Part shown: piece after piece, positions 5,357 to 6,830 of the stretch
How positions within the stretch are numbered: position 1 is the stretch's first letter
Layout of the letters: each line of letters begins with the position of its first letter
Assembly: GCA_964436315.1 (NCBI GenBank)
Contig: CAYTCZ010000173.1
Span: 1 to 6,830, forward strand
From: CAYTCZ01 sp964436315
Lineage (GTDB): Bacteria > Actinomycetota > Thermoleophilia > Gaiellales > Gaiellaceae
Direction: 5' to 3'
DNA length: 6,830 nucleotides
The notes under the pieces: model-generated
Seen by the model: only the letters and a program-made list of their open reading frames with translations
Database searches by the model: none
Told to the model about the DNA's origin: nothing
Position numbers and translations under genes: made by a program

Positions 5357-5824
5357 ATGCACCCGACTGCTCGAAAGGTGGGACAGCGCCTCGCGGAACA
5401 AGGGCTGTCCGTCGAGATCGTGGACCTTCCCGAGTCGACACGCACAGCTGTCGACGCAGCGAGCGCGGTGGGTTGTGAGATCGGGCAGATCGTCAAGTCG
5501 CTCGTCTTCCTCGGGCAGCGCGGGGCAGTGAAGTGTTTATGCGCTGGAGATCATCGGGTACGTGAGAACAAACTCGCGGGCAATGTGCGACGTGCAACCG
5601 CGGCCGATGTCCGTGATGCGACCGGCTTCGCTATCGGGGGTGTCCCGCCGCTGGGCCATGAACAAGCTCTTTTGGCCATTGTCGATCCCTCGCTCCAACG
5701 GTTTGAGATCGTGTGGTGTGCCGATGCCACCCCGAACGCGGTCTTTTCGGTTGAGTTCGTCAAGTTGGTCGAGGCAATTCCGAACGCTCGTCTTGCGGCC
5801 GAAGTATTCGAGCCGGTCGCATAG
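5357..5824 (+). CDS. YbaK/EbsC-family aminoacyl-tRNA deacylase
   Basis: This 155-residue protein fits the YbaK/EbsC/ProX editing-domain family in length and motifs. TRTAVDAASAVGCEIGQIVKSLVF (28-51) holds the nearly invariant lysine (K47) used by these trans-editing enzymes. FAIGGVPPLGH (91-101) forms the substrate pocket loop. D110 and TPNAVF (125-130) are the usual C-terminal signature. Members hydrolyse mischarged tRNAs, such as Cys-tRNA(Pro) or Ala-tRNA(Pro), in the cytoplasm and so protect translation fidelity. The exact substrate cannot be told from the sequence, so no gene symbol is given. The ATG at 5357 gives a normal N-terminus (MHPTARKV) but has no ribosome-binding site. The gene follows the candidate structured RNA and converges on the yjbQ-type gene, with 39 bases between the stops. 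Confidence 0.92.
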   Translation: MHPTARKVGQRLAEQGLSVEIVDLPESTRTAVDAASAVGCEIGQIVKSLVFLGQRGAVKCLCAGDHRVRENKLAGNVRRATAADVRDATGFAIGGVPPLGHEQALLAIVDPSLQRFEIVWCADATPNAVFSVEFVKLVEAIPNARLAAEVFEPVA

Positions 5825-5863
5825 ACCGTCGGGCCTAGACTCGTTGGAGTGTGCCGCGCTGCG

Positions 5864-6316
5864 CTAGTCGCCGACGACCTGGACGATCCAGCGCCGGTCG
5901 CGTGACCGGTCAAGCTCGATGAACAGCACGCGTTGCCACGTGCCGAGACCCAGCTCGCCGTCTCTGACAGGTATTGATTCGCCCGCGGGACCGAGCAGCA
6001 TCGCCATGCAATGGGAGTGGCCGTTGCCGACATCCATGTCCTCGGGGCAAATGTTCTCGGTGCGTCGATCCCAGTCGTCGTGCGCGTAGTACTTCGTACT
6101 CGGGACTAGCCGTCTGAGTAGCCGGACAAAGTCCTCAAAGAACCCGGCCTCCCACTCATTCACTCGGACGAGACACGTCGTGTGAGGGGAGTAGACGCAA
6201 CAAATCCCATCGCGTACGCCACTCTGGCTCACTGCCTCCTGGACATCGTCTGTGATGTCGCGAATCTCAAGGCCTGCGTTCGTACGCAGGCGCCGCTCAA
6301 TCTGGAACACCGTCAC
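5864..6316 (-). CDS. YjbQ/UPF0047-family protein (secondary thiamine-phosphate synthase type)
   Basis: Counting from the GTG at 6316 the protein has 150 residues, the family norm. It shows the UPF0047 signatures: SPHTTCLVRVNEWE (43-56), the histidine-rich NGHSHCMAMLLGPAGESIPV (98-117), and DGELGLGTWQRVLFIELDRSR (119-139). The histidines (H45, H100, H102) lie at the conserved, probably metal-binding or catalytic positions. Family members such as E. coli YjbQ complement thiamine-phosphate synthase mutants, but the physiological role is unsettled. No thiamine gene is nearby. An earlier GTG at 6328 would add four residues. I prefer 6316 because GGAG (6326-6323 on the - strand) stands six bases before it, whereas the earlier start has no spaced ribosome-binding site. 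The gene is convergent with the ybaK-like gene. Confidence 0.92.
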   Translation of the reverse strand: MTVFQIERRLRTNAGLEIRDITDDVQEAVSQSGVRDGICCVYSPHTTCLVRVNEWEAGFFEDFVRLLRRLVPSTKYYAHDDWDRRTENICPEDMDVGNGHSHCMAMLLGPAGESIPVRDGELGLGTWQRVLFIELDRSRDRRWIVQVVGD

Positions 6317-6370
6317 GGCCGGCTCCACCTCTGTCCGTTCACTGCCTGCGCCACGGAGACGCGCCCGCCT

Positions 6371-6400
6371 ATTCTTGCCATAAGGGGCGCTGTTTGTCGA
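6371..6400 (-). promoter_or_regulatory. Weak candidate promoter for the yjbQ-type gene
   Basis: Read on the - strand, TCGACA (6400-6395) and AAGAAT (6376-6371) are separated by 18 bases. They resemble -35 and -10 boxes, the first with one mismatch from TTGACA and the second with two from TATAAT. The start codon lies about 55 bases downstream. The match is modest. Confidence 0.25.
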
Positions 6401-6604
6401 TCATCGAAGGTGGCAGGGTAGCGAACACGCGTGCTGGAGAACAGCCGCGGCTCCCACTGGCTCGTGACGGGTGACGCGAACTCTAGAGGTGGGCCCGGCG
6501 TGGTGCGCGACCGGCCGCGTCGGATCGAGATCCGACTCAACCCGTTTTCCACGCGACACAGAACGGCACAGCGACGTGTAGTTCGCTCCACTAGATTGGG
6601 ATGT

Positions 6605-6664
6605 GGGTGGCGGGTGGCCGATTCCCCACCCACGGGTGGGGAGTGTGACGAGGTCGCCGGGTGG
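6605..6664 (+). repeat. Four GGGTGG direct repeats around a palindrome
   Basis: GGGTGG occurs at 6605-6610, 6612-6617, 6634-6639 and 6659-6664. The last three are CGGGTGG. Spacing between starts is 7, 22 and 25 bases. The third copy lies inside the perfect palindrome at 6623-6642. The G-runs could also favour a G-quadruplex on the + strand. Function is unknown. Confidence 0.5.
6623..6642. terminator. Perfect 20-base palindrome: terminator-like hairpin or operator
   Basis: TCCCCACCC (6623-6631) and GGGTGGGGA (6634-6642) are perfect complements around AC. As RNA this is a strong hairpin, with a four-base loop if the innermost pair opens. No T-run follows on either strand. It lies 114 bases before the tRNA and is far upstream of the - strand yjbQ start, so no visible gene needs a terminator here. 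An operator or other protein site is equally possible. Confidence 0.35.
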
Positions 6665-6738
6665 CGAAAACACGGTGCCTTCTTCGGTCTCGTTTTCAGT
6701 CGCTTGCTCGAGGTCGTTCGGGCGGGCGTAAGGTGGGC

Positions 6739-6744
6739 TAGTCT
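6739..6744 (+). promoter_or_regulatory. Possible -10 box of the terminal tRNA gene
   Basis: TAGTCT fits TAnnnT. Initiation about seven bases downstream gives a start near 6751, six bases before the mature tRNA 5' end. The -35 region is poor: TTCGGG at 6716-6721 is 17 bases away. An alternative pair is TTGCTC (6704-6709) with TAAGGT (6729-6734). Confidence 0.3.
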
Positions 6745-6756
6745 CATGCCTGGGCC

Positions 6757-6829
<73 letters not shown>

Positions 6830-6830
6830 T

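Larger units (their letters stand above)
6401..6738. other. Intergenic stretch before the terminal tRNA
   Basis: No gene is supported. Frames on both strands have biased, arginine-rich translations and no ribosome-binding sites. The notable content is a 20-base palindrome at 6623-6642 and CGGGTGG repeats around it, listed separately. Confidence 0.45.

Overview
The window comes from a high-GC bacterium, most likely an actinomycetote; Thermoleophilia is my best guess but is unproven. The grounds are the base composition, GTG starts, start codons without a Shine-Dalgarno sequence, and two tRNA genes that do not encode the 3' CCA. There are no insertion sequences, CRISPR arrays or phage genes. 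The window is bracketed by tRNA genes: the 3' half of tRNA-Asn(GTT) at 1-42 and a complete CAT-anticodon tRNA, probably tRNA-Ile2, at 6757-6829.

Left part (43-3193): a metal-responsive unit on the + strand. An extended -10 promoter at about 116-124 is followed immediately by a good match to the yybP-ykoY manganese riboswitch at about 131-221. A possible switching hairpin overlaps the 3' strand of its P1 helix. After a long GC-rich leader comes a 900-residue P2A-type cation ATPase (491-3193), which carries both SERCA-type metal sites. The reading is that rising cytosolic Mn2+ folds the riboswitch and raises expression of an Mn2+/Ca2+ efflux pump.

Middle (3194-4903): about 340 bases without a recognisable gene, then what looks like the degraded remnant of a small secreted protein (3532-3816). 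Next come an AhpD-family CxxC protein (3931-4416) with a clear Shine-Dalgarno sequence and a small helix-turn-helix protein (about 4520-4903). The latter has a possible promoter and operator just upstream and may be translated from a leaderless mRNA.

Right part (4904-6830): a 453-base gene-free stretch that is unusually rich in perfect and nested inverted repeats. It contains a potential three-way junction closed by 10 bp, a competing 7-bp helix, and a 55-nt rod with symmetric internal loops. I could not match it to a known RNA class and regard it as the best candidate for something undescribed. It lies directly upstream of a YbaK/EbsC-type aminoacyl-tRNA deacylase (5357-5824). That gene converges on a YjbQ/UPF0047 protein on the - strand (5864-6316). 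The remaining 430 bases hold a 20-base perfect palindrome flanked by CGGGTGG repeats, and then the terminal tRNA gene.
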